A stretch of DNA of 64,000 bases. Source: Rebecca billardiae RCC1528. Its lineage: Eukaryota > Haptophyta. The position numbers were made by a program, and so were the translations under genes. Every line of letters begins with the position of its first letter. Position 1 is the stretch's first letter. The notes below the pieces were generated by a model that saw only the letters and a program-made list of their open reading frames with translations, had not been told where the DNA came from and ran no database searches. Of the stretch, positions 44,853-55,035 are shown piece after piece. The stretch covers positions 1,240,001-1,304,000 of the forward strand of contig OZ251222.1 in the NCBI GenBank assembly GCA_965240325.2, written 5' to 3'.

Positions 44853-45755
44853 TCGGGGACTGGTTCCGGTACTTGTGGGGGATGGTCGTGTCTCTGCTGG
44901 GCCTGGTGGTTCTGGTTGAGCTCGTCCTCCTCCTCCCCCCCCCCCCCGGCGCTTGGGCAGTTCCCCCACCCTCCCCAGCAGGGGCCTCTGGCCAGCCTGA
45001 GTTCTGCCTGCGGGCCAGTGGCCTCAGTGGGCCTGACCTGGCAGTGCCCTTGGGACTGTGGTCCTGTAATGGCCTCTCCAGTGAGAGATGACCCTGGTCT
45101 GTCCGACGGTGCGCCCGCTGCCAGCCTGGTGGCCACTTGGGACTATGTGCGCCGGTCGTAAAACATATCTCGCTTTTCTTTGTAGTATCTGTCCCCAATC
45201 ACAGCCAATCTTGAACCAAATGAGAATTCTCAAATTCTCAAGAATTCGTAGCCTAAAGAGGGGTCAATGTCAGCGCTACTACCATAGTATCATACTACTA
45301 GCGTCTAGCCGTGCGATGCGCGCGCGTGCGTTTCTAGCCTGCTCAGCGCAGCGGCCTTGCCGCCGACCCTACCGAACAGATTTGCTTTGAAGTGACTCCA
45401 CTCCGGCACTTCCAGTCGAGACTGCGTACTGTCCGATACTGTACAGTAAGAGCCGCTGCTGCTGTGGCCGGCCCGGGAGTCGGGACTCTCGGCTGACAGC
45501 TCGGGCCTGTGGTGCGGCCGGACGGTTCACACTCGGAGTTTCCACGGTTGAGGGATGGAACGCGGGTGTCTGCGCGAGGGGAGCATGGCACATCCCCGAA
45601 AACATCCTTGGGCCCAGCGCGAGATGCAAGTTGCAGATGGAGCCCCGCGTGCCCGCCATTCCATTCTGCGCCCGCGCGCCAAGGTGGCATGGTCGCGGCG
45701 CCTCGCCGCATCCATTGCCCGCTTGCTCGCTCCGGGCACCCTACGGCTGTGGCGC
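44853..45755. other. Spacer 3' of the GDT1-like gene
   Basis: Includes a C10-12 run near 44937 and the right 67-bp direct repeat. No gene is recognised. Confidence 0.5.
45265..45331 (+). repeat. 67-bp direct repeat, right copy
   Basis: Matches 40821-40887 in the same orientation. Confidence 0.9.
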
Positions 45756-46657
45756 TCACAGAGCGCTCTCCGGGCCCTCGACGAGCGCGACAATGGCGAA
45801 CGCGAGGAAGAGCAGGCCGCCGACGAAGGAGACCATGCGCTCTGAGATGCGCGATGCCAGCATCCTCCCGCCGATGACCGCGAGCCCGGTGCACAGCGCG
45901 TGCCCAATCGTGCCGCCGACCGTGACGCCGAACGGGTCCTTGGCGGCTGCAAGCGCGATCGTCGCAATCTGCGACCTGTCTCCCCACTCGGCCAGGAAGG
46001 TGAGCGTGAAGGACTGCACGAACGCGGGCGGTAGCCACGTCGCGGACTTCCTCGCCGCCTCCTTGCGCGCCGCCGCTAGCCCCGCCTCCTCGTCCGTCTC
46101 CATCGAGTCTGGGCCGTCCTCCTTCTTGCCCAGCTCCGCCTCCACCTCCTCGAGCTCGTCGCTCGGGTGGCCGCCCTCCATCTGGTACGCCTGTGACGCG
46201 CGGGAGGGCGAGCGCCGCGGGGCGAGAGGGGCGCGGCGTCGGGGGGCTGCGGCGCGCCCATGCCCGCAGGGTGGTGCGCAGCCGCTGCGCCGAGCTCGCT
46301 GCTCGCAGCGCGCACGTCTTTCAGTAGCCGCAGGCCGAAAACGAAGAAGAGCAGCGCCGCGGCGTAGTGCGTGTACGTCTTTGGCAGCATAGACGGCAAC
46401 GCGTGGCCCATGAGGCAGGAGAGGACGGTCATCAGCCCCAGCGCAGCGATGGCTCCGGCGAAGATGGTGGAGCGCGAATGCCTCATCGCGAGGATCGCGG
46501 CGATGAAGAACGTCTTGTCGCCGAGCTCGGAGACGATGATGACGGAGAGGGACGCACCGAATGCCTGCGAGAACTCCTTGTTGAAGAAGGAGAAGACGCC
46601 CTCCGGCTGCGCCACCACATCGTGCAGCGGGATCGCCGCCGGGAACGCGCCCGCCAT
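45756..46657 (-). CDS. GDT1-like: GDT1/TMEM165-family (UPF0016) cation/H+ antiporter
   Basis: Membrane Ca2+/Mn2+-proton antiporter of the Golgi or plastid envelope type. Exons 46657-46316 and 46190-45756 join in phase 0 to 258 aa, making FGLRLLKD|AYQMEGGHPSDELEEV, a continuous family motif. The two signature sequences are ELGDKTFFIAAI (near residue 45) and EWGDRSQIATIAL (near 185), the E-x-G-D-[KR]-[TS] cation sites in inverted repeats. About six hydrophobic helices are visible, with an acidic central loop between the halves. The donor is GTGCGC. The ATG lies 66 bp from the divergent OTU gene. No long transit peptide is apparent, so a Golgi-type location is slightly favoured over plastid; this is inference. 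Confidence 0.92.
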
Positions 46658-46723
46658 GTTCGCGGCGTGGGGCGCCACTGAAGATGCGAGCGCGCGGCAG
46701 TACCAGTAGCACCGGCCCACTGT
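46658..46723. promoter_or_regulatory. 66-bp bidirectional intergenic region
   Basis: Separates the divergent ATGs of the GDT1-like and OTU genes. No TATA box is evident. Confidence 0.45.
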
Positions 46724-47785
46724 ATGTCCGGCTGCGTCCGGGTGGCCTTCCGGTCCCTCCCGAGTCCCGCGGCGTGGAGGGGCATGGCAGCGCCGCTGCA
46801 CCGCAGCCTCACCTCCAACTTGGAGGTGCAGGAGACCGCGGAGGCATTAGGCTTCTGCCGGCGGCAGATCCCTCCAGACGGCAATTGCCTGTATCGCGCG
46901 ACCGCTGAGATCTGCCTGGGATCCCAGAAGGAGCACGCCACAGTGCGCTTGGCCGTAAGCTCCTTCGTGAAGGCGCATCGCGATCGCTTTGAGCCCTTCA
47001 TTGACGACTGCAGCTTCGACGAGTATACGGAGAAGATCTCCAAGGACGGGCATTGGGGGTCAGACCTCGAGCTTCAGGCTATCGCCGAGATCTACAAGGT
47101 CTCCTTCGCCGTGCACAGGCGTGGCGCGCCGCCCGTCTGCATCGAGCCCACCTTGTGTGAGCCTGCTCGCGCTGCAGCGCTCTGGTTCTCGCATGGCAAC
47201 CACTACGACGTCCTGTACTCGCCTGAGGAGTTCAGCCAGCGCGGGCTGCGCGCGGACAGCAACGACGAGCTCGAGGCCTACCGCAAGAAGGTGCGTGAGG
47301 GGGAGGAGGCCTCGATGAATCTGTCTCGAGAGCTCTCGCACGATCTGCCCACAGCCGCGACGCCCGGGCCGGTGACGGAGGAGACGGTGCAGGAGCTGCT
47401 CGCGGCCGGGCTCACGGCGGAGGAGCTCGCGTCTCAGTTCGACCAAGCCTGCAGCACGGCTGCACCGACGGCCGCCCCGGCTCGTCCGAGCGCCGCGCGA
47501 CAGCTGAGCGATGCCCAGCGCCGGCGACCGACCATCGCGCATCTGCTCGACGCGGGCTTCAGCGAGGCTGAGCTCGCTGCGCAGTTTGCACCGGACGGCG
47601 CCGGCGAGGGCCTTCCGGCCGAGATCTTGCGGAGGCCGACGGTGATCAGCCTGCTGCAGGCGGGCGTCTCGGAGGAAGAGATCCGACGGCAACTCCTCGA
47701 CTCGAGTGTGCCGACGAGCAGTGGTGCGGGAGCAGGCCCACAGGCTGCGCAGCCCCCCGAGCCTCGTGATCTCATTGACCTGTGA
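46724..47785 (+). CDS. OTU-domain cysteine protease (deubiquitinase) with C-terminal triplicated motif
   Basis: 353 aa, single exon. The OTU catalytic core is clear: RQIPPDGNCLYRATAE with the catalytic Asp and Cys (near residues 52-55), WGSDLELQAIAEIYKVSFAV in the middle, and SHGNHYDVLY with the catalytic His (near 160). It should cleave ubiquitin or ubiquitin-like conjugates. After a short charged linker the C-terminus holds three related short helices: VQELLAAGLTAEELASQF, IAHLLDAGFSEAELAAQF and VISLLQAGVSEEEIRRQL, at about 45-60 residue spacing, which look like repeated binding modules. The start may be 46724 or the internal ATG 46784 (MAAPLHRSL). Confidence 0.9.
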   Translation: MSGCVRVAFRSLPSPAAWRGMAAPLHRSLTSNLEVQETAEALGFCRRQIPPDGNCLYRATAEICLGSQKEHATVRLAVSSFVKAHRDRFEPFIDDCSFDEYTEKISKDGHWGSDLELQAIAEIYKVSFAVHRRGAPPVCIEPTLCEPARAAALWFSHGNHYDVLYSPEEFSQRGLRADSNDELEAYRKKVREGEEASMNLSRELSHDLPTAATPGPVTEETVQELLAAGLTAEELASQFDQACSTAAPTAAPARPSAARQLSDAQRRRPTIAHLLDAGFSEAELAAQFAPDGAGEGLPAEILRRPTVISLLQAGVSEEEIRRQLLDSSVPTSSGAGAGPQAAQPPEPRDLIDL

Positions 47786-48246
47786 TCATCAGACTACATT
47801 ACTTACAACGTTGTAGCTAGTATTATTATAATAAGATATGTCGCTAATCTCGCCTGCCTGAGCTGTGTGCGTCTCTCAGTAATTTCAGTCAGTACTCTGA
47901 CTCTCAATTAATAAACTCGGCGCACTACTCGGGCACTGCTTATTATCCGTGCTATCTAGCTATTATCATCGCGCCTGATCGGTTCGATATCATTCTCTGA
48001 CTATCAGCCTCAGGCCCGTGTCTCACGATCTCTTTCTCGTGGTCGTCGATCGTCTGCGGGACGTCTCGTGTCTCTGCTGCCGCTATCTGTCCTCTCTCCG
48101 TGGGAGCCTCTCTGCTCTCTCTGAGTCTACATGCCCATGGCGCGGGACGTAAGCTACTAGCTAGTCGTCAGACTCTATTGTAGGGCTCCGGCTAGTCTAC
48201 CTCTAGAAAGTTCAGCAGCTGTAACTACTGTGATCAATAAGCTAAT
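47786..48246. other. Convergent AT-rich spacer
   Basis: 461 bp between the OTU and LHC stop codons. Contains a partial dispersed repeat A copy (47849-47880). No gene is seen. Confidence 0.6.
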
Positions 48247-49003
48247 TTAACCAAAGATGGGCTTGCCACTGGCCAGCTCCTGCGCGAGGAAGCCAGCGGC
48301 CGCGATCATGCCGAGGCGGCCGTTGTTGAGCTCGCGGTTCTGCATGGCGAGGAACTCCTCCGGGTCCTCCGGCTTCAGGCCGAGCGGGTCGAAGCCGAGG
48401 TCGCCCGGCGTGTACTCGGCCGCATCCTTCAGCTTATACGTCTCCGTGCCCCGGCCCGGGTCCTGCCAGCCCTGCTCCACGCGGTACGCCTCCGTCGCGC
48501 CGATGACGAGCGTGAGCGCGAACCAGAAGAACTCCGGGATCTGCGGGATGTGGGTGATCGCCGGGCCCGTCACCTTGCCATCGAACAGCGGGTGGAAGTT
48601 CTCCTGCACCAGGAAGCCGAGCGCTGCCAGCATGCCGACGCGGCCGTGCGTCAGCTCCGCCTCGCGCCACACGCGCACCTGGTCCTCCGACGCCTTCTCG
48701 AGGAGGTTGAGCGGGTCAAACGGGCCCGGGAAGTCCGTCACGCCTGCCAGGCCGTACGCGACTGTTGGCGTCAGAGGGCACGGAGGCAGGCGCGGCGGAC
48801 ACGTAAGTCGCGCGCAATCAATGGAGGGCGCGCCTGCGCGCTCGCGACGCGCCGAGCCCCATCGGCCGAGGGCGGGGAGGCGCGGCGCGCATGCGCGTGC
48901 GCGTACAATCCGAGGACGCCGCCTTGATCGACGTCGACTTGCGCGACGGCGCGCCCATGCGCGGGCCGTTGAACGCGAGCGCGGCGGTGACGAGGGAGAA
49001 CAT
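48247..49003 (-). CDS. Chlorophyll a/c light-harvesting (FCP/LHC) protein
   Basis: Thylakoid antenna protein binding chlorophyll and carotenoids. Exons 49003-48907 and 48761-48247 join in phase (..KAASSD|FAYGLAGVTDF) to 203 aa, the normal size. The two pseudo-symmetric chlorophyll-binding helices are EAELTHGRVGMLAALGFLVQ and NRELNNGRLGMIAAAGFLAQ; the middle helix is FFWFALTLVIGATEAY. FPGPFDPLNLLEK and LGFDPLGL are the usual turn motifs. The leader MFSLVTAALAFNGPR is a short signal peptide ending in an A-F site, the ASAF-like cleavage motif of red-derived complex plastids, followed by a basic transit-like stretch. The intron starts GTACGC. Subfamily (Lhcf/Lhcr/Lhcx) was not determined. Confidence 0.95.
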
Positions 49004-49963
49004 TGTGGATCGGAGGACGCGAACACGAGGCGGTGGAGTACTTGTGGGACAAACGGCCGTGATCGCGAGCGGCTTCGCGCGTCTTCGCCAAGACCAGGCC
49101 CGCTGTCAGACTGGCCTGCCACTGGCTAGCTGACAGTAGCTGTCGTCGGCAGGACAGATGCGCACGTGCGGGTATGGGCTGTATTGTTTTGTGATCGTGG
49201 GCGAAAACCGCGTGCAGATTGCTCCAGATCGTCGCCTTTCTCGCATCAGAAATCAGAATCAACCCATACCCGCACAATCATGCGAATATGTTGTGCGTGT
49301 AAGATTCCTCGTGCGTCCACGGCCGGATAGCGTGGTGCAGCGCGCGCATATTAATTAAAATCAGCAGCATCACTGATGAGCGGTGATGGCCGTCTCCGCT
49401 CATCTGCGGCTCCGGTGAGTCTAGGGGGTCCAGGCCCTCAGCCTAGCGGTTGGGGATATTCGACAGGCCTGCCATGTAGGTGTCTGTCGAGGCTGCCGCC
49501 TGTTGAAGTGCCCTCTAGTATGCCCCCCAGCCCAGCCCAGCCGTCAGAAGCACTCAAAACCGACTCCGCGTGCCGTCGCGCCGTCGTGCGGGCGCGCTGC
49601 CGGCCACTTAGTGTCACATAGAGATTCAGCGAAGTGGTACCCACCCGTTATGGCAGCTAGATGACGGAATGCGGTCGGTAGTACTTATTGACAACCGTTG
49701 CCACTCAGTCGAAGGAATTTATGATGCAGCGACTGAATATTTGGCGCACCATGCTGGGCGCGTAGAAATTCAGGAAAAACAGCAGCAAGATCGAGCATGT
49801 TACCCATTTAAATACAGGTAGGTACCCGTAAATATGAGCATATGTGTACCCGTACATACTAACGGTCGATGCGAGTCCATATGTATTCAAATCAATGTCT
49901 ATATATGCGGGTACATTCGAATACGGGCGCCGGAGATGAATATATGGCTGTATCGGCGGGCTG
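49004..49963. other. Intergenic region, AT-rich in its second half
   Basis: Includes the LHC promoter side (49004-49200). Near 49160 and 49270 a CGGGTATGGGCTG / AACCCATACCCGCAC inverted pair is visible. Short palindromic TATGTGTAC / GTACC words lie at 49810-49930. No gene is seen. Confidence 0.5.
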
Positions 49964-50730
49964 TCAGCAGCACTCCTCAGCCGGCACCGGCGCCGCGTCG
50001 CCAGTCGTCCTACCCCAGCCCATGAGCCCATGCGAGGCCACCACCGGTCTACGATTACCTCGGCTGCAGCGCCCAGCCATCGAGGCGGCCTCCGGCTCGG
50101 CGAGCTGCTCGGCTGCGATCTTCGCGCTCTCTGACTCTGCTGCCACGCCCGCCGTGCTCACCGCCTTGACCATTGTGCGGTCCGCGCGCTGCTCCGCTGT
50201 GATCGCCGCCAGATCCTCACGCCGCGCCTGGGCCTCGGATGTGCCTGCGCGGCTGTTGGCGGCCGTGATGGCGCCAGTGGGCTCGGTGTCGCGCGCCTGC
50301 TCCGCGGTGAGCGTGACGTCCGTGCGCGCTCTTCGCTTCCGCACATCTGCTGCAGCCCCACTATCCAGGTGTGCGCCTCGGCCGTGCACAGAGAACAGGC
50401 AGGGCCAATGAACTGGCCACTCGAGGCGGAACGCGAGAGATTCAAACCAGTAGTGCACCACCTTCTTCTTCAACAGGCCATCCTTGCCGAGCTGGGTCCA
50501 TCCTCAGCGCCGTGGCCTTCTCGTGTGCCTTGAGTTGTGAAGAGCGCGCGGACGTCGCCCAGCGAGAGGTCGATGCGCTCGCGCACCCGGCACCGGTAAG
50601 AAACTAGCGGCAGGCATCGTGATGATTACCTTCAGCGTCTCGGCGTCGGAGAGAGGCGGCACACGCGACGGTGCGCGCTCCCCAACGGCTGCATGAGTGA
50701 ATGCGGCGGTGGAAAGCATGCGCGCGGGAG
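49964..50730 (-). pseudogene. Uncertain, possibly frameshifted gene
   Basis: A minus-strand segment around 50400-50480 reads protein-like (KKKVVHYWFESLAFRLEWPV), then continues in frame as an Ala/Glu-rich helical tail (EAQARREDLAAITAEQRADR ... SESAKIAAEQLAEPEAASM) to 49964. It has no ATG and a TGA just upstream. A second segment near 50610-50720 reads AAVGERAPSRVPPLSDAETLK and meets a GTAATC donor. It can join AHEKATALRMDPARQ at about 50530 but is then in the wrong frame for the tail. Either an extra exon is missed or a one-base shift has broken the gene. No family is recognised. Confidence 0.3.
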
Positions 50731-51430
50731 TACCGCGGGGCCATCAGGGGGGCAGGTACGTACGCGGGAACGCTACAGATGGAAGGTACATGTGTTTGGG
50801 ACCGCGTCTGTGCACCGTCTGCGTGCGCGGAGCCTGCGCATCATCTGCAAGGGGAGCACCCTCCTCCATCTCGAGCGCATGAGCCAGCTTGAACGCGCTG
50901 GCACGCGTGCAACCTCGCGGTTTCAATGTCCGACGCCGGCGACCGATATGTCCGGGGACATCATGGTGGTCACGCAGACTCGCTCGATCGGGCGTTCTCG
51001 ACGCTCGTACGCGCTCTGTCGCGCCGAGGCGACGGTGGTGATGACCGTCCAGTCGTGCATCTCCGTCGCCGCCAGCCACTGAACAGCCCGACCCGGCCGC
51101 TCGGCGCGCGCGCTCGCGGCGCTCGAATTTATGGCGAAACTCGCGCTCACTCCACTTGAAAACCCGTCGAGGCATTTTTTCGATTTTATTTTGGTGTGCT
51201 GGACCCCCTACGGTGACCGGTCCACCGGGGGCCGCAGTGAGTCTGTGACACCGACACGGACACTCCGCACCGACGGCACCGTCGCAAGTCTTACGGAATA
51301 CGGCTGGCTTGAGGCTGAGTCGCTGAATCGCGCGTCTAGTATGTAAGTATGAGTAGTATGGCGGTGTAACTGTAAGTGTAGCAGTACAATCATAGTCAAT
51401 GAGTCTCGCGGGGCCGGACTGAGCGCCGCT
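50731..51430. other. Region of unclear content
   Basis: Short frames on both strands; possible 5' exons of the uncertain gene at 49964-50730. Nothing recognised. Confidence 0.35.
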
Positions 51431-51432
51431 AG

Positions 51433-51436
<4 letters not shown>

Positions 51437-51518
<82 letters not shown>
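51437..51518. repeat. (TA)n microsatellite
   Basis: About 80 bp of pure TA. Confidence 0.97.
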
Positions 51519-51521
<3 letters not shown>

Positions 51522-51587
51522 TGACACTGATGCTGATCGATGCATGTTATACATCTATATCAGTCGATCTAATACCAGACTCACTCA

Positions 51588-53225
51588 TCAGAGGTAGTCC
51601 TCGTCCGATGATGCCGCCCCCGGGGCCGGCACCGAGGGATGAGTCAGACAAGTGATGATGACACGAGCCTCGGCGAGCATATCCTCTATCTGACGCAAGG
51701 TGGTAGTAGTGAGCGGATGAGATCGAAGCAACGGTGTCAGACCGACTGCAGCCCAGGTGCCCTCGGCCTCGTTCACAAAGCCTGCGGCCACGGGCTGCGC
51801 CAAAGTCGTGATAGCGCAGTCCTCCGCCCTTCGGCCGTGCAGCTCGTCGGCATGTGCGTGATGCTCAGCACACGCAGCGGCAGCGCCGTGGGCCGCAGCA
51901 CAGCGGCTGCACGCGGTGCTGTCCAAGTTCCCGACCGGCTGGACATGGTGGTCGTGCTCTCCGCACGATCCTGCGAGGAGCAGGCGCTCGCGCGGACGCG
52001 CCGCCTCGGCCTCTGGTGCGGGCGCGCCGCGCGCCTGCCGGCTGGCGGCAGTGGGCTGTGCGCTGCCAAGCAGCAGCGCTCGCAGCTCGCTCGCCGCCGC
52101 GCGCACGTGCCGGTCGACCGTCCCGAGCCACCTCTCGGCCTCGTCCGCGCCGTCAGCTGCGGCAACGATGGCGTGCGCGCGCCCGATGCCCTCACGCAGC
52201 ATCGCCACGAAGTCGGCCAGGGCCATGCCGGCGTCCGCGCGCAGCACGAGCTGGCAGTGGGCAAAGAACTCGCGCGCGCTGCCAAAGGCGAGCTCGCCGC
52301 CGCGGGCCGGGTGCAGGTGATCGAGCTCGGCGGACACGCGCGCAGAGGCCTCGCGCAGGAAGGGCCAGGCGAACGCCAGCCCAAACCCATTCGTCCAGTT
52401 ATGGTTGATGCTCACGCAGTCCGTCACGTTGTGGACCTGGTGGTGCCAGCCCGCCGGCACGAACACAACCTCGCCCGGGCCCTGCGCGATGGTCAGTGCC
52501 TGCGCGCGCGCGCGCGCCAGCCGGGCCTGCACCTCCGGGCTGTACTGCGCGGCGGCAGCCTCGCGCGCGTCCGGCACGAGCTGCGCAGACCCCGGCGCCA
52601 CGGCCAGGCTCTCCTCCACGCCCGGCGGCCAGAGCAGCCACAGCTTGTGGCCAAACACGTTCGCAGACCAGCTGAAGGAGTTGAGCACGTCGTGGTGCAC
52701 CGCCGTCCAGGTGCCCGCCGGCCCGGCGTACAGGAAGCGGTAGTCGTCCCGCGTGCGTGCAGTTGCCCAGGCGTTCAGCCAATCGTCCGCAAAGTGTGGG
52801 GGCACGCGGTAGAGCGCGTCTGCAGCGGCAGCGCCCCGCTCGCGGCACGGGTGGAGATCCTTCAGGTAGCGCAATGGTCCGGCGGCCTCGCCGTGGCGAC
52901 GGCGCCGCCACCACGCCACGTAGTCTGGGAGGGGCATCTCCTCGCGCCGTCGCTCCCCGTACCCCGCCGCTCCATCGTCGTCCACGACCTCGACAGGCAC
53001 GCGCGCGCTCTCGCCTGCGACGCACATGCTGAGGAGCGCGAGCAAACGTTCCAAGTTTACGCACTGCTCCGCGTCCCCTTCCCGTCCGGGGGGCGCGAGT
53101 GCGCGCCGAGCGCCCCATGTGTCGGTTCCCGTGCATCGGGCCGAGAGCAGCGCGGGCGCGTTCGGCAGCACGTGGCCTTCGATGAACTGCCTGGGCGTGA
53201 CGTCGACGGCGCGGATCGCCGCCAT
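51588..53225 (-). CDS. JMJD4-like: JMJD4-like 2-oxoglutarate/Fe(II) oxygenase (JmjC/cupin)
   Basis: Single exon, 545 aa. The JmjC core is very close to the JMJD4 type: YRFLYAGPAGTWTAVHHDVL with the HxD iron ligands (VHHDV, near residue 180), SFSWSANVFGHKLWLLWPPG, then EVVFVPAGWHHQVHNVTDCV with the distal His and SINHNWTNGFGL. In animals JMJD4 hydroxylates a lysine of the release factor eRF1 and aids translation termination; the same role here is inference from family. The N-terminus (RAVDVTPRQFIEGHVLPNAP) fits the family start. A C-terminal extension from about residue 390 is Cys/His-rich (SCGEHDHH, STACSRCAAAHG) and not part of the usual JMJD4 length. The ATG is 57 bp from that of the divergent kinase gene. 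Confidence 0.9.
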   Translation of the reverse strand: MAAIRAVDVTPRQFIEGHVLPNAPALLSARCTGTDTWGARRALAPPGREGDAEQCVNLERLLALLSMCVAGESARVPVEVVDDDGAAGYGERRREEMPLPDYVAWWRRRRHGEAAGPLRYLKDLHPCRERGAAAADALYRVPPHFADDWLNAWATARTRDDYRFLYAGPAGTWTAVHHDVLNSFSWSANVFGHKLWLLWPPGVEESLAVAPGSAQLVPDAREAAAAQYSPEVQARLARARAQALTIAQGPGEVVFVPAGWHHQVHNVTDCVSINHNWTNGFGLAFAWPFLREASARVSAELDHLHPARGGELAFGSAREFFAHCQLVLRADAGMALADFVAMLREGIGRAHAIVAAADGADEAERWLGTVDRHVRAAASELRALLLGSAQPTAASRQARGAPAPEAEAARPRERLLLAGSCGEHDHHVQPVGNLDSTACSRCAAAHGAAAACAEHHAHADELHGRRAEDCAITTLAQPVAAGFVNEAEGTWAAVGLTPLLRSHPLTTTTLRQIEDMLAEARVIITCLTHPSVPAPGAASSDEDYL

Positions 53226-53282
53226 CGCGATGAGTCGGCCGGACTGACGAAATGCGCGACGATCCGTTCAAACGCGGAGGCC
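53226..53282. promoter_or_regulatory. 57-bp bidirectional intergenic region
   Basis: Entire space between the JMJD4-like (-) and kinase (+) start codons. Confidence 0.45.
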
Positions 53283-54798
53283 ATGTCCGCGACTGCTGGT
53301 GACGCCGAGCGCTTCCTCCCGGCTGACAAGCTCGGCGAGGGGGCATATGGCTCCGTCTCGACAGTGTACCGCGAGTCCGACGGAGCTGCTTTCGCCGCCA
53401 AGTCCTTCACCGCGGACGAGGACAACGGCACGCAGGAGTGCGGCACGCTGCGCGAGGTGTCGATGCTGGTGGCGCTGCAACGCGAGGCGCGCTCGGCGCT
53501 CGGGCGGGCGCATCCGAACATCGTGCCGGTGGAGGCGATCACGGAGATCGATGGCATCGATGGACTGTGCATGATCATGCCGAAGATGTGCATGAGCCTG
53601 GGCACGGCCATCGAGGCGAAGGCGCTGGGTAAGGACGACAAGATGCGTGTTGCGATCGGCGTTGTGCGCGCGCTCGCCTTCCTGCACGCCAATCACGTGA
53701 TCCACCGTGACGTGAAGCCGGACAACGTGCTGCTGACGGATGCGCACGAGCCAGTGCTCGCCGACTTCTCCCTCGCCAAGGTCATTCCGCGCTCGTCGAC
53801 CGCGGCGCCAGCGGCGGGCGCAAAGGCTGTGGGCGGAGGAGGCAAGGCTGCGCGCAAGCGGAAGCAGGGCGGCGCGTCCGCCGAGCAGGGCGCCGCGAAC
53901 ACGCAGGGCATCGGCACGCCGACGTACATGGCTCCGTACGCGCCCGTCGCGTGCGATCCCACGCCGCGCCCGCGCCCGCCCGCCCCCTCCGACCGACCAC
54001 TCTACACGCCCCGCTCGCCTCCGCAGGGAGGTGGTCAACGGCGACGGCGGCTACTCGACGGCGGCCGACGTGTGGTCGGCAGGCGTGGTGCTGTACGAGC
54101 TCTTCAACGGGGAGACGCTGCAGGTGACGAAGGACAAGGCCGCCTTCCGCCTGCTCGACGAGGTGCGCGCCAAGCTGTCGACGCAGAAGGCAGTGCCTGC
54201 GCTGCTGCGCAAGATGATCGCCGTCGATCCAGCCGAGCGCATCAGCGCGGCGGCGGCGCTCGGCGAGCTTGAGGCCGCCCATCAGCAGGTCGGCGCCTGT
54301 GCGAAGAGCACGGGCAGCGCCCCAACCGCGCCTAGCGACGATGCGGAGCAGCGCAAGCTCGTGAGCGCGCTGCCCTTCTTTGAGCGCTGGGCGAGTGGCG
54401 GCGCGCTCGACGGCTCGACCGACCAGAACACGGCCGACAATGGCGGCGCTGCTGGTGCCGCCAAGAAGCAGCGGGGCGCGTCCAAGGGCAAGGCGGGCGC
54501 GAAACCCGGGTCGGTCACGTCGATGGTCAAGGCAGCGTGCAGCTACCTCGACGCGACGAATCCGCTCACGGCCCGCCTGGCCGTGCGTGTCGCGGAGCTC
54601 ACTGGCGCCGAGCCGCTGCACTGCACGCTCGTGTGCGCCAAGCTGCTCGAGCTCGAGCTGCCCGACATCGAGTCGCTCGAGGACGAGGAGGAGTACGTGG
54701 TGCCCGCGCTGAGCGCGGAGCCGTTCGAAATGGACGCGTTCATCGATGCGGAGATCGACATCATGCGCAAGCTTGACTTTTCGCTGTACTGTCATTGA
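53283..54798 (+). CDS. Protein kinase with C-terminal cyclin-box-like segment
   Basis: Exons 53283-53935 and 54027-54798 join in phase (TYMAP|EVVNG restores the APE motif) to 474 aa. The Ser/Thr kinase domain occupies about 10-330: KLGEGAYGSV P-loop, FAAKSF (Lys), VIHRDVKPDNVLLTD catalytic loop, ADFSLAK where DFG is expected (Gly to Ser), GTPTYMAPEV, and STAADVWSAGVVLYELF. A 35-residue basic Ala/Gly insert sits in the activation segment. After a linker (370-410) the last 90 residues (MVKAACSYLDATNPLTARLA, LHCTLVCAKLLELELPDIES, MDAFIDAEIDIMRKLDFSLY) resemble the second half of a cyclin box, where an IL..LDF.L helix is typical. A kinase-cyclin fusion in one chain would be unusual; the cyclin likeness is by eye. 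Kinase call secure, subfamily open. Confidence 0.88.
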
Positions 54799-55035
54799 GT
54801 ACGGTCTGCTGCCTGTGCTGCCTTGTCTGGCGGAGCGGCGAAATTCCGGGTTGCCACGGGTGCCAAGTGTGAGGGCTCCGGCTTCGGTCGATGATCCCCC
54901 GCCCAAGTCCGGTCACCAGGGCATGATCGGTAGTCGGGGCTAAGTAGTAGTACTACCTTAGTTTACTTACTACTAGTGAGTACTCAGTGCCCTCAGTAGC
55001 GCCGCGTCGACTGCTACGACTTAGTTAGCTACCTT
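54799..55035. other. 3' flank of the kinase gene
   Basis: AT-richer after 54940, with repeated TACTACTAGT-like words. No gene. Confidence 0.5.

Noticed and set aside
51639-53282. Plus-strand frame running into the kinase from upstream
   Set aside because: It is the antisense of the JMJD4-like gene. The kinase starts at ATG 53283 just before its P-loop.
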